Part shown: positions 1-8,611 of the stretch, piece after piece
Position numbering within the stretch: position 1 is the stretch's first letter
How the letters are laid out: the number at the start of each line of letters is the position of its first letter
NCBI GenBank assembly: GCA_003221005.1
Contig: QHTZ01000072.1
Location: forward strand, 1-47,512
DNA from: Gemmatimonadota bacterium
Lineage (GTDB): Bacteria; Gemmatimonadota; Gemmatimonadetes; Gemmatimonadales; GWC2-71-9
Length of the DNA: 47,512 nt
Reading direction: 5' to 3'
Position numbers and translations under genes: made by a program
Notes under the pieces: model-generated
What the model was told of the DNA's origin: nothing
Seen by the model: the letters and a program-made list of their open reading frames with translations, nothing else
The model's database searches: none

Positions 1-1
1 C

Positions 2-373
2 GCCGCGCTGCCGCCGTCGAACACCGCGGGCGTGCTCGAGGCGCTGCACATCATGCAGGGCGAGCCCTGGCGCCGGGACCGGTTGTGGACGAACACGCGG
101 ATGCTCCAGGAAGGTCTGCGCTCGCTCGGCTTCGATATCGGGCCGACCAAGACGCCGATCGTTCCCGTGCTCATCGGACCGCTCGAGAAGACGTTCCTGT
201 TCTGGCGCCAGCTGTTCGACGCGGGCGTGTTCACCAACCCCGTCGTGCCCCCGGCCGTCCCGCCGTCGCAGTGCCGGTTGCGGACCAGCCTCATGGCGAC
301 CCACACTTCCCAGCAGATCGAGCAGGCACTGGAGACGTTCGCCCGGCTCGGCAAAGAGCTGGGGGTCATCTGA
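2..373 (+). CDS. alpha-oxoamine synthase, C-terminal part (candidate serine palmitoyltransferase)
   Basis: This is the last ~123 residues of a PLP-dependent enzyme of the AONS/KBL/SPT family; the 5' end lies outside the window, so the PLP lysine cannot be seen. The visible part has the family's small-domain pattern: PSNTAGVLEAL near the edge, then TPIVPVLIG, FTNPVVPPAVPP and CRLRTSLMATHT, the Arg-containing segment that binds the substrate carboxylate. The family condenses an amino acid with an acyl-CoA. Sequence alone does not separate serine palmitoyltransferase from 8-amino-7-oxononanoate synthase. The next two genes, a GNAT-fold protein and an epimerase-type SDR, are the other two partners of the bacterial ceramide pathway and no biotin gene is near, so SPT is the preferred reading. 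SPT would make 3-ketosphinganine from serine and acyl-CoA in the cytoplasm. Confidence 0.85.
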   Translation, partial: AALPPSNTAGVLEALHIMQGEPWRRDRLWTNTRMLQEGLRSLGFDIGPTKTPIVPVLIGPLEKTFLFWRQLFDAGVFTNPVVPPAVPPSQCRLRTSLMATHTSQQIEQALETFARLGKELGVI

Positions 374-378
374 GCGCA

Positions 379-1485
379 GTGGAGATCGTGCCCGTCACCG
401 ACGGGCGCGGTCTCGAGCGCTTCATCGCCTTTCCCTACGAGCACTACCGCGGCGACCCGCTGTGGGTCCCGCAACTGCGGATGGACGTCCGCACGCTTCT
501 CTCTCCCCGGAAGAACCCCTTCTTTCAGCACGCCGAGGTGCAGTGCTTCGTCGCACGCTCGGACGGCCGGACGGTCGGACGGATTGCCGCGATCAAGAAC
601 GACGCTCATAACCGGGAGCACAACGACCGGGTGGGCTTCTATGGGTTCTTCGAATCGGTGGACGACCAGGCGACGGCGAACGCATTGTTCGACGCCGCAG
701 CCGCCTGGCTGCGCAACAAGCGGTTCGACACGATGCGCGGGCCGATGAACCCGTCGATCAACGACGACTGCGGCCTGCTGGTGCAGGGCTTCGAGACCCC
801 CCCGGTGGTGATGATGCCGCACAACCTCCCGTCCTACGTGGCCCTGCACGAACGCTACGGACTCCGCAAGGCCAAGGACCTGATCGCGTTCGAGTCCACG
901 AGCGCGCAGATCCCCGAGCGCCTGGCGCGAGCCGGCCGCGTGCTCGCGGAGCGGAAGGGGATCACGCTGCGCCCCCTCGACATGAAACGGTTCGGCGCCG
1001 AGGTCGAGCTCGTGAAGGCGCTGTACAACGAGGCGTGGGAGAAGAACTGGGGGTTCGTGCCGCTCACGGACGCCGAGATCGAACACCTCGCGAAGCAGCT
1101 CAAGCCCGTGGTCGTCCCCGAGCTCGTCTGCTTCGCCGAGCGCGGCGGCAAGGTCATCGGCTTCGGCGTGGCGCTCCCGGACCTGAACGTCGCGTTGAAG
1201 CACAACCCGTCCGGACGCCTGTTCCCCGGGATCCTCAAGATCCTGTGGCACGCGCGGCGCATCTCGCGCATCCGCGTGCTGCTGCTTGGCGTGGTCAAGG
1301 AGTACCGTGGCAGCGGCGTGGATGCGCTCATGTACCACTGGATCTGGGAGAAGGGGGCCGCGAAGGGGTACCACTGGGCCGAGGGCGGGTGGATCCTCGA
1401 GGACAACGTCCCGATGGTCAACGCCGCGCTGCGGCTCGGCTTCAGTCCGTACAAGACCTACCGGATCTTCGACAAGGCCCTGTGA
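379..1485 (+). CDS. GNAT-fold acyltransferase (candidate bacterial ceramide synthase, bCerS-like)
   Basis: A protein of about 368 residues. The N-terminal part carries FIAFPYEHYRGDPLWVPQ, then FFQHAEVQCFVA and VGRIAAIKN, and a middle segment RGPMNPSINDDCGLLVQGF. The C-terminal half has GNAT-like strands ending VVKEYRGSGVDALMYHWIW and NAALRLGFSPYKTYRIF. This architecture belongs to a widespread 'N-acetyltransferase' family that includes the bacterial ceramide synthase, which N-acylates 3-ketosphinganine or sphinganine. That role is inferred from position between the SPT-like and SDR genes. I chose GTG 379, six bases after the upstream stop; a CTG at 370 overlapping that stop is possible. The gene ends in a GTGA overlap with the SDR gene, implying translational coupling. 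A generic acetyltransferase remains possible. Confidence 0.8.
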   Translation: MEIVPVTDGRGLERFIAFPYEHYRGDPLWVPQLRMDVRTLLSPRKNPFFQHAEVQCFVARSDGRTVGRIAAIKNDAHNREHNDRVGFYGFFESVDDQATANALFDAAAAWLRNKRFDTMRGPMNPSINDDCGLLVQGFETPPVVMMPHNLPSYVALHERYGLRKAKDLIAFESTSAQIPERLARAGRVLAERKGITLRPLDMKRFGAEVELVKALYNEAWEKNWGFVPLTDAEIEHLAKQLKPVVVPELVCFAERGGKVIGFGVALPDLNVALKHNPSGRLFPGILKILWHARRISRIRVLLLGVVKEYRGSGVDALMYHWIWEKGAAKGYHWAEGGWILEDNVPMVNAALRLGFSPYKTYRIFDKAL

Positions 1486-2453
1486 AGGCGTTCGTCACGG
1501 GCGGGACGGGGTTTCTCGGCACCCACCTCGTGAACGCGCTGCTCGCCCGCGGGGACGACGTGACGTGCCTGGTGCGATCGCCCTCCAAAGCGGCGAGCCT
1601 CGAGCGGCGCCGCGTCCGGCTGATCCGCGGCGATCTCGATGACGCCGGCGCGCTACGGCGGGGGTGCGCTGGCGCGGACGTCATCTTTCATCTCGCCGGC
1701 CGCATCGCCGCGCGTGACTTGAACGCCTTCATGCACGCGAACCGCGACGGGACCGCAAATCTCCTCGAGGCCGCCGCCGAGCGGCCGCCGCGACGCTTCG
1801 TGTACGTGTCCTCGCTCGCCGCCGCCGGCCCGACGGTGCCCGGCCAGCCAATCGACGAAACCCGCCCCCCCGCCCCCGTCACGCCTTACGGCCAGAGCAA
1901 GCTCGCCGGCGAGGTGCTGGTGCGCGCGGTGGCGTTTCCCTGGACTGTCGTGCGGCCGCCGCTCGTGTACGGCGAGTGGGACCGCGCGACGTTGGCGATT
2001 TTTCGTCTGGCGAACCGGGGGATCGTGCCGCTGTTCGGCGACGGGTCGCAGCAACTCTCTCTGATCTACGGGGCGGACGTGGCGGCGGCGCTCGTCGCCG
2101 TGATCGCAACGGAGCGCACGGTGGGCCGCGTATATTTTGCGGCGCACCCGGAGATCACGACGGCGCGAGAGCTCGCACTGGCGGTGGGCCGCGCGCTGGG
2201 GAAGAGGCCGCGCGTGCTCCCGGTCCCGGCGCCGGTCGCGCGCGCGGTGCTGTGGACGGTGGGCACGCTCGCGCGCGTCGCCGGTCGGGCCGCCCTGTTG
2301 TCGCCCGAGAAGGCACCAGACTTTCTCGCCCCCGCCTGGACGTGCCGCGCAGACGCGCTCCGGACCGACGCGGGATGGGAAGCGCGCACCGACCTCGTCA
2401 CGGGAGTGGCCCGCACGGCGGCGTGGTATCGCAAGGAGGGATGGCTCGGGTGA
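1482..2453 (+). CDS. NAD-dependent epimerase/dehydratase-type SDR (candidate ceramide reductase, CerR-like)
   Basis: An extended SDR of 323 residues. The N-terminal dinucleotide motif TGGTGFLG is at residues ~6-13, an acidic GDLDDA segment follows beta-3, then HLAG, and the catalytic pair YGQSK is preceded by SSLAAAG. The C-terminal half is the variable substrate domain. The GTG start overlaps the upstream TGA (GTGA). Similar proteins are annotated as sugar epimerases, HpnA-like proteins or, in Caulobacter, the ceramide reductase that reduces the 3-keto group. Placement directly after the SPT-like and bCerS-like genes favours the lipid role; no sugar pathway is adjacent. The SDR fold is secure and the specific substrate is inferred. 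Confidence 0.85.
   Translation: MKAFVTGGTGFLGTHLVNALLARGDDVTCLVRSPSKAASLERRRVRLIRGDLDDAGALRRGCAGADVIFHLAGRIAARDLNAFMHANRDGTANLLEAAAERPPRRFVYVSSLAAAGPTVPGQPIDETRPPAPVTPYGQSKLAGEVLVRAVAFPWTVVRPPLVYGEWDRATLAIFRLANRGIVPLFGDGSQQLSLIYGADVAAALVAVIATERTVGRVYFAAHPEITTARELALAVGRALGKRPRVLPVPAPVARAVLWTVGTLARVAGRAALLSPEKAPDFLAPAWTCRADALRTDAGWEARTDLVTGVARTAAWYRKEGWLG
2433..2440 (+). promoter_or_regulatory. Shine-Dalgarno AAGGAGGG deciding the start of the PAP2 gene
   Basis: A strong AAGGAGGG lies at the end of the SDR gene. It touches an in-frame ATG at 2441, too close to serve it, and sits 9 nt before GTG 2450, which overlaps the SDR stop codon as GTGA. Start 2450 was therefore chosen. Confidence 0.6.
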
Positions 2454-3340
2454 AAGACGGGAAGCTGGCCCTGGTCGACCTCGCGACGTTGATCTATGTC
2501 GCCGTGAGCACGGTGGCCGTCCTCGTCTTCACCGGGGGTGACCGCGTGGGATCGATCGCGCTCTTGAGCGCGCATATCCTCGCGGTGTGTCTCGTCCTGC
2601 TCGCGCCGCAGGCCCGCGCGGACGGTCCGACTGGGCGGTTCGCAGGTGACTGGTACCCGTTGCTGCTCCTGGGCGCGTTCTACGCCGAGGTCGGGGTCCT
2701 GAACGTCGACGTCGGCTATCACCACGACCTCGCGATCCAGCGCCTTGAACAGTGGGTCTTTGGCTCGCAGCTGTCGTATCGCTGGATCCGGGAGATGCCG
2801 AATCCGGGGCTGTCCTGGCTGCTGCACTGCTGCTACCTCGCGTACTACGTGATCCTGTACGCGTCGCCGCTGGGCCTTTGGATCTCCGGCCGGCGCGACG
2901 CGGCCCGATTCACGATCTTCGCGGTCGTGGCCACGTTCTACCTATGCTTCATGGTGTTTCTGTTCTTCCCAGTGACAGGCCCGCGTTACGCGCTCGCGCT
3001 CGCGGACAACGCGGCGACGCGGGTGTGGCCGGCACGCGCGGCGCAGTGGGTCCTCGATCAGGGCGACTCCTGGGGCGCGGCGTTCCCGTCGTCGCACGTC
3101 GCCGGCGCGGTCGTGGCGACGCTGTGCGCCGTGCGCTTCTGGCGGCCGCTGGGACTGATCCTGCTGCCGTTCACGGTCGGCATGACCTTCGCCGTGGTGT
3201 ACGGCCAGTTCCACTACGCTGTGGATGCCGTGGCAGGTCTGGTGGTGGCGGTCGCCGTGTTGACTTCGCTCAACGCAGGCGCGACCCGCGTGGCCGCGGT
3301 GGCGCTGCGACCGTCCGCGGCCGAGGAGGCCGTTTCCTAG
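2450..3340 (+). CDS. PAP2-superfamily integral membrane enzyme (inositol phosphorylceramide synthase-like)
   Basis: About 296 residues with roughly six hydrophobic segments. The catalytic motifs of the PAP2_3/Aur1-type branch are visible: FFPVTGPRY around the middle, [12 protein letters not shown] (PSGH-type motif, His) and [14 protein letters not shown] (HxxxD). In Aur1-type enzymes these residues form the active site that moves a phospho-alcohol headgroup onto ceramide; other members are lipid phosphatases. Position as the fourth gene of the candidate ceramide operon fits headgroup transfer or lipid phosphate hydrolysis at the inner membrane. It ends tail-to-tail with the minus-strand operon, the two stop codons sharing CTAG at 3337-3340. 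Whether it is a transferase or a phosphatase cannot be told from sequence. Confidence 0.82.
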   Translation: MKDGKLALVDLATLIYVAVSTVAVLVFTGGDRVGSIALLSAHILAVCLVLLAPQARADGPTGRFAGDWYPLLLLGAFYAEVGVLNVDVGYHHDLAIQRLEQWVFGSQLSYRWIREMPNPGLSWLLHCCYLAYYVILYASPLGLWISGRRDAARFTIFAVVATFYLCFMVFLFFPVTGPRYALALADNAATRVWPARAAQWVLDQGDSWGAAFPSSHVAGAVVATLCAVRFWRPLGLILLPFTVGMTFAVVYGQFHYAVDAVAGLVVAVAVLTSLNAGATRVAAVALRPSAAEEAVS

Positions 3341-3942
3341 GCGCTCCTGAGTGCCGCCGCCCGCGACGCGACCGTGTCGAGATCGCCACCCAACGCGTCC
3401 ATCTCGCGCTGAAACCGGCAGTCCAGGACGAGGAGCCCCACGACGTACCCCACCAGGTTCACGAGAAAGATGATCGTGAAGAGCAACGGATACGGGAACC
3501 AGATCCCGAAGTACAGCGCGAACCGCTTGCAGCCGGGATCGAGCCCGGAGCGGTGCGCGACGGTCGTCAGCAGCAGGATCGCGAGCAGGGCGAGCAGGAC
3601 CAGTCCGAGGGGCGCGAGCTTCGCATAGGCGAACGCCAGGAAGATCACGGCCTCGGAGGCCCGGTCGAGCACGTCATCCAGTCGCTTGCCCGCCTCGGAG
3701 ACGAGGCCGAACTCGCGCGCGATGCCCCCGTCCACGCCGTCCAGCACCTGCCCCACCGCCATGAGCACGAGACCCGCGCCGACGCGGCCCGAGGCGATCG
3801 CCGCCGCAGCCGCCGCGCTCACCCAGAACGCGGCCCAGGTTACCTGCCGCGGCGTCGCCCCGAGCTTCAGGTGCAGGAACCGCAGCAGCGGCCCAAGCAC
3901 GCGATCCGAGACCCGGCCGAGCGCCGGAGCGAAGTCATACAT
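3337..3942 (-). CDS. CDP-alcohol phosphatidyltransferase family protein
   Basis: A 201-residue membrane protein with the complete family signature D-x2-DG-x2-AR-x8-G-x3-D-x3-D, seen as [12 protein letters not shown] followed by [10 protein letters not shown] at residues ~67-91, with hydrophobic helices on both sides. Enzymes of this family move an alcohol phosphate from or to a CDP-activated partner (phosphatidylinositol, phosphatidylglycerophosphate, di-inositol phosphate and similar products). It is the last gene of the nine-gene minus operon and its ATG overlaps the preceding gene by 8 bp. A second member lies in the same operon at 6415-7314, so the pathway probably has two headgroup or lipid transfers. 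The substrate is unknown. Confidence 0.88.
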   Translation of the reverse strand: MYDFAPALGRVSDRVLGPLLRFLHLKLGATPRQVTWAAFWVSAAAAAAIASGRVGAGLVLMAVGQVLDGVDGGIAREFGLVSEAGKRLDDVLDRASEAVIFLAFAYAKLAPLGLVLLALLAILLLTTVAHRSGLDPGCKRFALYFGIWFPYPLLFTIIFLVNLVGYVVGLLVLDCRFQREMDALGGDLDTVASRAAALRSA

Positions 3943-4378
3943 GGAGCCAGCCCCAGTAGAGCGCCACGTTCAGCACCAGCAGCACCGTAAAGAGAATGCC
4001 TTCCTTTACCTTGTCAGGCACGCTCGCCAACCACCCCCGCGTGACGTACGCGGAGTACGGGTAGAACGGCATTTTCTCGAAGCGCACGCTGTAGTCCATG
4101 GCCACGTGGATCGCGAAGAACAAAATCGGGACGATCGTGCCGAGGAATAGGGACAGGGGAACAATCCATAACAGGGCTACGGGCTCCTGCAGCGACGAGC
4201 GCCAGTAGTAGCCCCGCTTGTCCCGCAGTCCCACAGCCCGCAGGTAGTAGGGCGCCTTGACCGCGTGGTCGATGTCGACCCCCATGCCGAAGGCGTACGC
4301 GAGCACCTTGTCGCGGCCCTCGAGCCCCAGGGCCTGCACGCCCAGCGTCGTCGCGAGGAAGTGCGTCACGATCGTCAC
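3935..4378 (-). CDS. small membrane protein with DxDH motif, unknown function
   Basis: About 147 residues if it starts at the GTG that overlaps the upstream stop as GTGA; a longer reading exists but its N-terminal part looks like out-of-frame shadow. It begins [17 protein letters not shown], then carries [12 protein letters not shown] (DxDH) near residue 35, a charged loop, and hydrophobic segments around residues 70-95 and at the C-terminus ([16 protein letters not shown]). The His near the N-terminus plus the DIDH motif recalls membrane-bound metal-dependent hydrolases of the YdjM type, but the resemblance is weak and I do not assign a function. It sits between the flippase-like protein and a CDP-alcohol transferase, so a lipid-related role is likely by context. 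Confidence 0.7.
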   Translation of the reverse strand: MTIVTHFLATTLGVQALGLEGRDKVLAYAFGMGVDIDHAVKAPYYLRAVGLRDKRGYYWRSSLQEPVALLWIVPLSLFLGTIVPILFFAIHVAMDYSVRFEKMPFYPYSAYVTRGWLASVPDKVKEGILFTVLLVLNVALYWGWLHV

Positions 4379-5370
4379 GGCACCGACTCCACGGCGGTGC
4401 GGCGCCCCGCGCTCCACACGAGCAGCAGACCGACGCCGATCCAGACGAGATCGCGGATGCGGGTGACGATTGCCGTGTAGACACCGAGGCGTGGATCGAG
4501 CCCGAGCAGCTGGAACAGCAGGTAGAGCGACGCTTCCTTCGTCCCCACTTCGAAGGGCACGACGAACAGGACGTTCTGGATCAGCGACACGAGCCCGCCG
4601 ATGAGATACGCCCCGAGATAACCGATGGGCAACCCGATGGACAGCGCGACGAGGTAGTACTCGGCCATGTAGATACAGCGACTCAGGTATTCGAGGGCGA
4701 GCGCACGGGCGAAGCGACCGGGATGCCGCTGATAGAACTCCGCCATCTGCGCATCCATCTGGGCCAGGAGCTCGCGCCGCGGCTCGAACGCGCGGGCGAG
4801 CCGGCCGCACAGCGGCACGTGGTGGAGCGCGTCGAGCAGCTTCTCGAGCGCGCCCCGCCGGTGCCCGGAGAAGAGCACAGCCGTGAGCGCTCCGACCGTG
4901 AGCGTCGCCACGCTCAGGGCGATGAGCAGAGCTGCGTCATGCGGCAGCATCACGAACCCGAGCAGCAGCGCCGTGAGCCAGCTCAGGAGAAAGCTGAGGC
5001 CGCGCAGCACGTTGTGGATGAGCACGGAGCCGGCGGCGCGCCGCGTGGAGACCCAGGGTGCGACGGCCGCGATCTTGAACGGCTCGCCGCCCACGTTCAC
5101 CATCGGCGTGACGAAGTTGAGGGCGAACCCCGACGCCGTGACCGCATACAGGCGCCAGAACGAGGGCCGGCGTGGCTCGCCTGCGAGGATCAGCCGCCAT
5201 GCCGCGGCGTTGCACGCGTACACGAAGCCGTACAAGAGGAGGATCGGGAGGAACATCCAGCCGGTCTCGGCCGCGTCGGCGATCAGCGCCGCCAGGCCGA
5301 TGCGGGAAATCAGATATGCGAACAACGCCGACCCGCCGGCGAACAGCAGCAGCCGGGCGCGCCGGCTCAT
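4375..5370 (-). CDS. flippase-like (lysylphosphatidylglycerol synthase TM domain) protein
   Basis: A 331-residue polytopic membrane protein with about seven to eight hydrophobic segments. It has the pattern of the LPG_synthase_TM/UPF0104 family: ACNAAAWRLIL, then FALNFVTPMVNVGGEPFKI with the conserved P-x3-G-G-E-P-x-K, and in the last third NVLFVVPFEVGTKEASLYLLF. The family includes the flippase half of MprF and proteins of hopanoid and glycolipid clusters; members are thought to translocate or bind polar lipids. No C-terminal aminoacyltransferase domain is present. ATG 5370 overlaps the upstream dehydrogenase stop as ATGA. In this operon it may flip the finished polar lipid across the inner membrane; that is inference. 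Confidence 0.85.
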   Translation of the reverse strand: MSRRARLLLFAGGSALFAYLISRIGLAALIADAAETGWMFLPILLLYGFVYACNAAAWRLILAGEPRRPSFWRLYAVTASGFALNFVTPMVNVGGEPFKIAAVAPWVSTRRAAGSVLIHNVLRGLSFLLSWLTALLLGFVMLPHDAALLIALSVATLTVGALTAVLFSGHRRGALEKLLDALHHVPLCGRLARAFEPRRELLAQMDAQMAEFYQRHPGRFARALALEYLSRCIYMAEYYLVALSIGLPIGYLGAYLIGGLVSLIQNVLFVVPFEVGTKEASLYLLFQLLGLDPRLGVYTAIVTRIRDLVWIGVGLLLVWSAGRRTAVESVP

Positions 5371-6425
5371 AGGGTCGCGGCTGTGGGCACCTGGTCGGCT
5401 GTGCGCGAGGCCTCGTAGGCGAGCTCGAGCACCGCGGCGACCTGCGCGATGTCCTCGAGTTGCGCCGTTCCCTCACCCTCCTCCCGGTCGAGCGCTGCTA
5501 CGAACTCCCGAAACAGACCGGCGAACCAGCGCCAGTAGGAGGCCTTGTCGAGCTCGCGCGAGAAGTCGAGCCGCTCGGTCCGCCCGCTCCCGTCGAGCCG
5601 CAGCTCTCCACCCACCCACTCGATCGTCCCGGCGTCCCCGATGAAGCGCATCCGGTTCTCACGGTGGCGCGCGGCCCAGGTGAGGAACATGACCGCGAGC
5701 CGGTCGGGATAGGCGAGGACGAGGCTCGCCGTGTCCTCCACGTCGTACTGCCGGTGCAACAGCCGGCCGGTCCATGCGTGGACGACGGACGGCATGCCGG
5801 CGATGTCCAGCACCTGATAGAGTAGGTGCGTCCCGTGGTCCAGCAGCACGCCGCCGCGGCTCGCCCCGCTCGTCCCCCGCCAGGGACGGGCGTCCGGCCG
5901 CGCTCCCCCTCCGCCCCCTCCCCCGGGGTCGGCGAACTGGCGGTACACGGCGAACTCCGCGAGGTGCCAGCGCCCGATCAGCCCGGCCCCTAGCCACTCG
6001 CGCACCTTGAGCCAGCCGGGGTTGTGCCGGTACTGGTGGCACGGCATCACGATCCGCGAGTGCGCGCGGGCCGCGGCGGCCACTTGCGCAGCTTCCGCGC
6101 GGTTGAGCGCGACAGGCTTCTCGCAGATGACGTGGGAGCCACGCTCCAGCCCCCACAGCACGAGCTCGAGGTGGGACGCGGTGGGCGTGCACACGTCGAT
6201 GAAGTCGAGCGGACCGAATCGCTCCAGCTCGTCCAGGCGCCGCAGCAACGGGAGGCCATCGACCGGCGGCACGTCGGCGCTATCCACCACGGCGACGATC
6301 TCGACGCGGTCCCGCACGCCTGGGCCCTGGCGAAAGGCCGGGAGGTGGGCGCTGCGCGCGATTCCCCCCGACCCGATGACGGCACCCCGATAGACGCGTC
6401 GGGGAGCGGCGGCGTCAGTAGGCAC
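5367..6425 (-). CDS. Gfo/Idh/MocA family oxidoreductase
   Basis: A 352-residue NAD(P)-dependent dehydrogenase. The N-terminal Rossmann motif is GSGGIARSAHLPAF (~residues 18-31), followed by VDVCTPTASH-type strand FIDVCTPTASH, the family signature CEKPVALN (~119-126) with the catalytic Lys, and DHGTHLLYQVLDIAG in the C-terminal domain. Family members oxidise or reduce hydroxyl groups of sugars and cyclitols, for example inositol 2-dehydrogenase. A glycine run near residue 175 is coded by a CTCCCC-type repeat at 5903-5924 and may be a tolerated loop expansion. It overlaps the upstream transferase by 11 bp. In this operon it could make a keto-cyclitol or keto-sugar for the aminotransferase three genes away; that link is inference. 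Confidence 0.9.
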   Translation of the reverse strand: MPTDAAAPRRVYRGAVIGSGGIARSAHLPAFRQGPGVRDRVEIVAVVDSADVPPVDGLPLLRRLDELERFGPLDFIDVCTPTASHLELVLWGLERGSHVICEKPVALNRAEAAQVAAAARAHSRIVMPCHQYRHNPGWLKVREWLGAGLIGRWHLAEFAVYRQFADPGGGGGGGARPDARPWRGTSGASRGGVLLDHGTHLLYQVLDIAGMPSVVHAWTGRLLHRQYDVEDTASLVLAYPDRLAVMFLTWAARHRENRMRFIGDAGTIEWVGGELRLDGSGRTERLDFSRELDKASYWRWFAGLFREFVAALDREEGEGTAQLEDIAQVAAVLELAYEASRTADQVPTAATL

Positions 6426-7314
6426 TGGCCTCGCGCTCCAGGGCGGTGGACAGTGCCCCGGAGTTCGCCTCGTGGCTCGGCTGCAGGACCACGAAGAGCA
6501 GCAGGTTCATCGCCAGCACCTCGGTCCAGAGGTACGCCGACGGATGGCCGGCGATCCCGGCGAACCCGAGTAGCGCGAAGCGGATATTCTGGCCCAGCCA
6601 GCTGCACAGCGGCAGCAGTGGTTGCTGGCGCTCGCGATACGCGGCGCGGAACGACGGGGCGATGTGGACGCGCCGCAGCTGACGCAGCAAGTCCACCGTG
6701 CGCGGAAACAGCCACGTCTGGCGTAGCACATAGTTCGCATACACGGCTGCGGCAAAGCGCTGGAGCAGTGTCCCTTGTCCGGCGGCTGGCAGGTCCTCCG
6801 GGAGGTCCACCTCGCCCGTCGAGCCCTCGCCGATCGTCAGGTAGGCGTTGCGGATGAAATCCGCCGCCATGCTTTGAAGCGCGTGCGACAACCCCGCCAG
6901 GGCGGCCAGGAGCAGTCCGTACCAGTGCCAGCCCGCGAGCATGAGCCGGATGGCCAGATGGACGTAGAGGTTGACGAACCGCAGATGGTCGCCGATCCCG
7001 TCGAGCGAGCGCCCGAAGCGAGTGGAGGTGCCTCGCAGGCGTGCCAGCTGGCCGTCGGCCGAATCGAAGATGTCCGACACGATGAACAGGACGAAGCCGA
7101 TCGCGTTGACCCAGGGATCGCGATAGAGAAACAGGTGGCCCGCGACGAGGCCGATGAGGATGCACCACAGCGTGACCTGGTCGGCGGAGATCCCGGTTGG
7201 CTCGAGCGCGCGGGCGATGCGGATCCCGATCGGCCGGAAGAACCGGAGGTCGACCCACTCCTCGATCGCGACGCCCTTATGCGACAAGTCGTTCGGCGGC
7301 TTCACCGAGCACAT
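6415..7314 (-). CDS. CDP-alcohol phosphatidyltransferase family protein (long form)
   Basis: A 299-residue membrane protein with a full CDP-alcohol transferase signature, DSADGQLARLRG followed by GRSLDGIGD (~residues 85-110), in a hydrophobic N-terminal half. The C-terminal ~130 residues (QGTLLQRF onward) form an Arg-rich soluble stretch followed by more hydrophobic segments, making it longer than the other family member at 3337-3942. ATG 7314 lies 38 bp inside the aminotransferase gene; GTG 7305 and TTG 7287 are later options. The family transfers a phospho-alcohol between a CDP-activated donor and a lipid or polyol. The nucleotidyltransferase in the same operon could supply the CDP-activated substrate. 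Confidence 0.87.
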   Translation of the reverse strand: MCSVKPPNDLSHKGVAIEEWVDLRFFRPIGIRIARALEPTGISADQVTLWCILIGLVAGHLFLYRDPWVNAIGFVLFIVSDIFDSADGQLARLRGTSTRFGRSLDGIGDHLRFVNLYVHLAIRLMLAGWHWYGLLLAALAGLSHALQSMAADFIRNAYLTIGEGSTGEVDLPEDLPAAGQGTLLQRFAAAVYANYVLRQTWLFPRTVDLLRQLRRVHIAPSFRAAYRERQQPLLPLCSWLGQNIRFALLGFAGIAGHPSAYLWTEVLAMNLLLFVVLQPSHEANSGALSTALEREASAY

Positions 7315-8611
7315 CCCTCATGGTGGCCAGCGCGGTCATCGCGTCGTCTTCCTGAATGACGAGCGGCGGGTTGATCCGGACTTCCGGATTGTAGATCATG
7401 GCGATCACGCCGCGCGCGAGCAACGTGTCGAAGATCCAGCGAGTCGTCTTCTTGTCGAGCAGGGTACGCGTCCCGGGCTTGACCAGGTCCATCCCGAGCA
7501 GCAGCCCGCGGCCGCGCACGTCGCTCACGATCGGCAGCTCGGTCTCCCACCGCTTCATCTCGGCCAGCATCTTCGCACCCAGGCGCCGCGCGTGCTCGAC
7601 GAGTCCCTCTTCCAGGATGGTCTCGAGCGTGATGCGCGCCGCCGCGGCCGCCAGGGGGTTGCCGCCGTACGACGACGAGCTCCCGCTCGGATTCGCGAAC
7701 GGCTTGGCGAACGCGACTTCCTCGCGCGCGATGATCCCGCTCATCGGGAAGCCGCCGCCGAACCCCTTGCCGATCGTCATCACGTCCGGGACGACTCCCT
7801 CGTGCTCGATCGCGAACATCTTCCCGGTGCGCCCGAATCCGGTGATCATCTCGTCGCAGATCAGGAGCGCCCCGAGCTCGTCCGCCAGACGCCGCAGCTG
7901 CTGCAGGTAGCCCGGCGGCGGCACCACGTTGCCCGCCGTCCCCTGAATCGGCTCCACGATGATCGCCGCCACATCACCCGTGGTTTCCACGTCGATCTTC
8001 TTCCGCAGAAAGTCCACGCAGTGCCATTCACACGACGGGAACGTCTTGTCGAACGCGCAGCGGGCGCACCCGGCGTACGGCGACAGGTAGCTTCCCGGCA
8101 TCAGGGGGCCGAGCTGGTGTTTGAAGCTCGCGCCGAGCAGCGGGAGCACCCCACCCGTCTTGCCGTGAAACCCGCCCCAGAACCCGATCAGCTCGCGGTG
8201 GCCGGTACGGGACTTGGCGAGGCGCACGGCCGCTTCGACCGCTTCCGCCCCGCTCGAATACAGCTGCGTGCGGTTGAGATCCCCCGGGGCGACCTCGGCC
8301 AGGAGCTTCACCAGCGCCGCCCGGTGCTCCGTGGTGAAGCTGCCCACGTGCACCCGCGCGATCTGGCGCTGGAGCCCCGCCACGTACTTAGGGTGGGCAT
8401 ACCCGAGGCTCGCCACGGCGACGCCGGCGAGCAGATCGATGTAGCGGTTCCCGTCGATGTCGTAGAGGATCGCGCCCTCGCCGCGGTCGATGCACAGCTG
8501 GCTGAAGAGCGCGACGCTTTGCGTGCCGGGGGCGAGGTAGCGCGCCTCCGCGTCGAACACCGACTTGGACTTGGCTCCGGGAACCCGAATCAGATGCTGC
8601 GCCTCGATCAC
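7277..8611 (-). CDS. class III PLP-dependent aminotransferase
   Basis: A 444-residue fold-type I class III aminotransferase. Visible features are GNRYIDLLAGVAVASLGYAHP in the N-terminal arm (split here as GNRYIDLL and GYAHP), SGAEAVEAAVRLAK, GGFHGKTGG, IVEPIQGTAG, the PLP Asp in LICDEMITGFGRTG, and the PLP Lys in TIGKGFGGGFPMSG. A Cys set CxxC...CxxxC (CARCAFDKTFPSCEWHC) matches a subgroup of omega-amino aminotransferases. The GTG start overlaps the ATP-grasp stop as GTGA. Such enzymes transfer amino groups to aldehydes or ketones. In this operon it could install an amine on the headgroup. The exact substrate is not readable. Confidence 0.9.
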   Translation of the reverse strand: MIEAQHLIRVPGAKSKSVFDAEARYLAPGTQSVALFSQLCIDRGEGAILYDIDGNRYIDLLAGVAVASLGYAHPKYVAGLQRQIARVHVGSFTTEHRAALVKLLAEVAPGDLNRTQLYSSGAEAVEAAVRLAKSRTGHRELIGFWGGFHGKTGGVLPLLGASFKHQLGPLMPGSYLSPYAGCARCAFDKTFPSCEWHCVDFLRKKIDVETTGDVAAIIVEPIQGTAGNVVPPPGYLQQLRRLADELGALLICDEMITGFGRTGKMFAIEHEGVVPDVMTIGKGFGGGFPMSGIIAREEVAFAKPFANPSGSSSSYGGNPLAAAAARITLETILEEGLVEHARRLGAKMLAEMKRWETELPIVSDVRGRGLLLGMDLVKPGTRTLLDKKTTRWIFDTLLARGVIAMIYNPEVRINPPLVIQEDDAMTALATMRDVLGEAAERLVA

